Source of the DNA: Clostridiales bacterium
GTDB lineage: Bacteria > Bacillota > Clostridia > Oscillospirales > Oscillospiraceae
DNA: 6,928 nucleotides
NCBI GenBank assembly: GCA_004558025.1
Contig: SFEG01000038.1
Location: 1 to 6,928, forward strand
Direction of reading: 5' to 3'
Part shown: positions 6,201 through 6,928 of the stretch, piece by piece
How the letters are laid out: each line of letters begins with the position of its first letter
Position numbering within the stretch: the first letter of the stretch is position 1
Program-made: the position numbers and the translations under genes
The notes under the pieces: model-generated
The model's input: only the letters and a program-made list of their open reading frames with translations
Told to the model about the DNA's origin: nothing
Databases searched by the model: none

Positions 6201-6677
6201 CTACCGGGTTGCAGCGGCGAGCAGGGTGATTTGAAAAAGTCTTAAACAATAGGCATAAATGAACCCCAGAGTAAAAAGCAGGGTACCGCAGTTTGGTAAG
6301 TGGTCAATAAATTTGTCACTGAGTTTGTGTTCGTCCGTGACGGCGTAAGCGTTCAAACCGGCGAGTCCTATTATAATACCTGATGTAAAGAGTTCCGCTA
6401 TAAAGCTCAGAAACCAATTCCATGAGAAAAGGTCTTCGCCAAGCGAGAGAGACTGCGTAAAAGCAACGGCAATAATAATAAACATTATGCCCAATCCTCG
6501 ACGGAAAGACTTCGCCCTTGCCAGTGTACGCGCCCTCCGACGTCTCTTTTCGACTTCCCCAAAAGTGCGCATCAACTCCTCTGTCGTTTTGCCTGACTCG
6601 ATTTGGTGTTTAAGGTATTGCAGTTCACAGTCAAAAAGCTCCTCTAACTCATAAAGACTGCGTTTTTCCTTCTCCAA
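6201..6677 (-). CDS. Small membrane protein with charged helical N-terminus, function unknown
   Basis: This gene encodes 158 residues from the TTG at 6677, which has GGGGGAG six bases upstream (6684-6690). The in-frame ATG at 6707 would add ten residues but has no ribosome binding site. Residues 1-60 are highly charged and helical (LYELEELFDCELQYLKHQIE), ending in a very basic stretch (EKRRRRARTLARAKSFRRG) that should stay in the cytoplasm. Three hydrophobic segments follow at about 61-77 (LGIMFIIIAVAFTQSL), 88-108 (WFLSFIAELFTSGIIIGLAGL) and 130-150 (CGTLLFTLGFIYAYCLRLF). There is no signal peptide or known catalytic motif, and I do not recognise the family. It lies 87 bp upstream of the integrase on the same strand, in the lysogeny module. 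A lysogenic-conversion role such as superinfection exclusion is possible but only inferred from position. Its G+C is visibly lower than that of the virion gene. Confidence 0.8.
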   Translation of the reverse strand: MEKEKRSLYELEELFDCELQYLKHQIESGKTTEELMRTFGEVEKRRRRARTLARAKSFRRGLGIMFIIIAVAFTQSLSLGEDLFSWNWFLSFIAELFTSGIIIGLAGLNAYAVTDEHKLSDKFIDHLPNCGTLLFTLGFIYAYCLRLFQITLLAAATR

Positions 6678-6683
6678 ATGCTT

Positions 6684-6690
6684 CTCCCCC
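6684..6690 (-). promoter_or_regulatory. Ribosome binding site supporting the TTG start
   Basis: GGGGGAG on the minus strand stands six bases before the TTG at 6677. It lies inside the coding frame if the ATG at 6707 were used, and nothing purine-rich precedes that ATG. This favours the TTG start. Confidence 0.65.
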
Positions 6691-6701
6691 TTTTTTAAAT
6701 A

Positions 6702-6760
6702 ATGCACAAAAAGCGCAGTTTATGTTTATGCACAACGTTAATTGACGAGTTTATGCAATT
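6702..6760. promoter_or_regulatory. Operator-like repeats in the divergent intergenic region
   Basis: ATGCACAA occurs at 6702 and 6728, and the related ATGCAATT at 6753, giving a 25-26 bp period. The overlapping GTTTATGCA occurs at 6724 and 6749, with a partial GTTTATG at 6718. The last copy lies between the -35 and -10 elements of the plus-strand promoter. An imperfect palindrome, CGTTAATTGACG (6736-6747), overlaps the -35. Evenly spaced direct repeats in a divergent promoter region suggest binding sites for a phage regulator, which is not encoded within the window. Confidence 0.45.
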
Positions 6761-6770
6761 GTAGTAGTAT
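6742..6770 (+). promoter_or_regulatory. Sigma-70-type promoter for the rightward gene
   Basis: TTGACG (6742-6747) and TAGTAT (6765-6770) are separated by exactly 17 bp, so each hexamer differs from consensus at only one position. Transcription would start near 6777, giving a leader of about 57 bases before the ATG at 6834. Confidence 0.7.
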
Positions 6771-6790
6771 CTTAATCAGATAGTAACACA

Positions 6791-6805
6791 TCGAATAATA
6801 TCCGA
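6791..6805. promoter_or_regulatory. Imperfect 15-bp palindrome in the leader
   Basis: TCGAATAATATCCGA reads as an inverted repeat with six of seven arm positions paired. It is just downstream of the expected transcription start, where a repressor site would block the rightward promoter. It is short and A/T-rich, so chance is possible. Confidence 0.3.
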
Positions 6806-6833
6806 ACAGAAGAATGGAAAGGAATCCGGAACT

Positions 6834-6928
6834 ATGAGTGACGAATGGATAGAGGTATTGACACAACTTGACGAACAGGCCATTGCCAGTCTGACTGCCC
6901 TTGCGGAGGAGCTGCTGAGAGAGCAGGA
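6834..6928 (+). CDS. Unrecognised phage gene, N-terminal 31 residues (3'-partial)
   Basis: An ATG at 6834 opens a frame that stays open to the right edge. It is preceded by AAAGGA (6818-6823), ten bases upstream, and by a good promoter. The visible protein begins MSDEWIEVLTQLDEQAIASL and continues as an acidic, Leu/Ala-rich amphipathic helix (TALAEELLREQ). No DNA-binding helix-turn-helix is visible in this fragment. It is divergent from the membrane-protein and integrase genes, the place where phage early or immunity genes usually lie, but the fragment is too short to assign a family. Confidence 0.7.
   Translation, partial: MSDEWIEVLTQLDEQAIASLTALAEELLREQ

Noticed and set aside
1..6928. CRISPR array, diversity-generating retroelement, insertion sequence or rRNA
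   Set aside because: No regularly spaced long repeats, no reverse transcriptase or template/variable repeat pair, no transposase and no rRNA-like sequence were seen on either strand.

Overview
The window looks like part of a temperate bacteriophage genome. The likely host is a Gram-positive, Clostridia-like bacterium. Three things support the host guess: the integrase has a zinc-ribbon N-terminus of the kind seen in phages of that group, the attachment-site core matches the 3' end of a Firmicutes-style tRNA-Gly, and the ribosome binding sites are strong and GGAG-rich. The host is an inference. No host chromosomal gene is visible, and phage-type DNA lies on both sides of the attachment site. 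The site therefore reads as an uncut attP (free or circular phage form, or a circularly assembled contig), not as one end of an integrated prophage.

Layout. (1) Positions 1-4662, plus strand: the 3' part of a very large 'polyvalent' phage protein, at least 1553 residues. It is open at the left edge and is probably carried in the virion and ejected with the DNA. (2) Positions 4663-4979: a non-coding region of about 317 bp. It holds a hairpin terminator for the big gene, tandem 10-bp repeats (putative left integrase arm sites), a minus-strand terminator, and a 28-bp fragment identical in form to the T-arm, acceptor strand and CCA end of tRNA-Gly. (3) Positions 4980-6113, minus strand: a tyrosine integrase whose last codons contain a second, identical copy of the 25-bp arm repeat. 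(4) Positions 6201-6677, minus strand: a small membrane protein with a charged helical N-terminus, best started at TTG. (5) Positions 6678-6833: a divergent control region with a near-consensus plus-strand promoter and operator-like repeats. (6) Positions 6834-6928, plus strand: the first 31 codons of an unrecognised gene that runs off the right edge.

How it fits together. The late virion gene and the lysogeny module converge on attP. The integrase probably binds the two sets of tandem TTGTCGTAAA repeats through its N-terminal arm-binding domain and cuts within the tRNA-Gly-like core. On integration the phage core would rebuild the 3' end of the host tRNA-Gly. The minus-strand hairpin at 4885-4915 would then sit directly behind the rebuilt tRNA and serve as its terminator. 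The integrase and membrane protein lie on one strand and face away from the gene at 6834, which is the usual shape of a lysogeny/early switch region, although no repressor is seen inside the window. Sampled stretches show a fall in G+C from the virion gene (mostly well above 50%) to the membrane-protein region (about 42% in one 60-bp sample), consistent with modular phage evolution.
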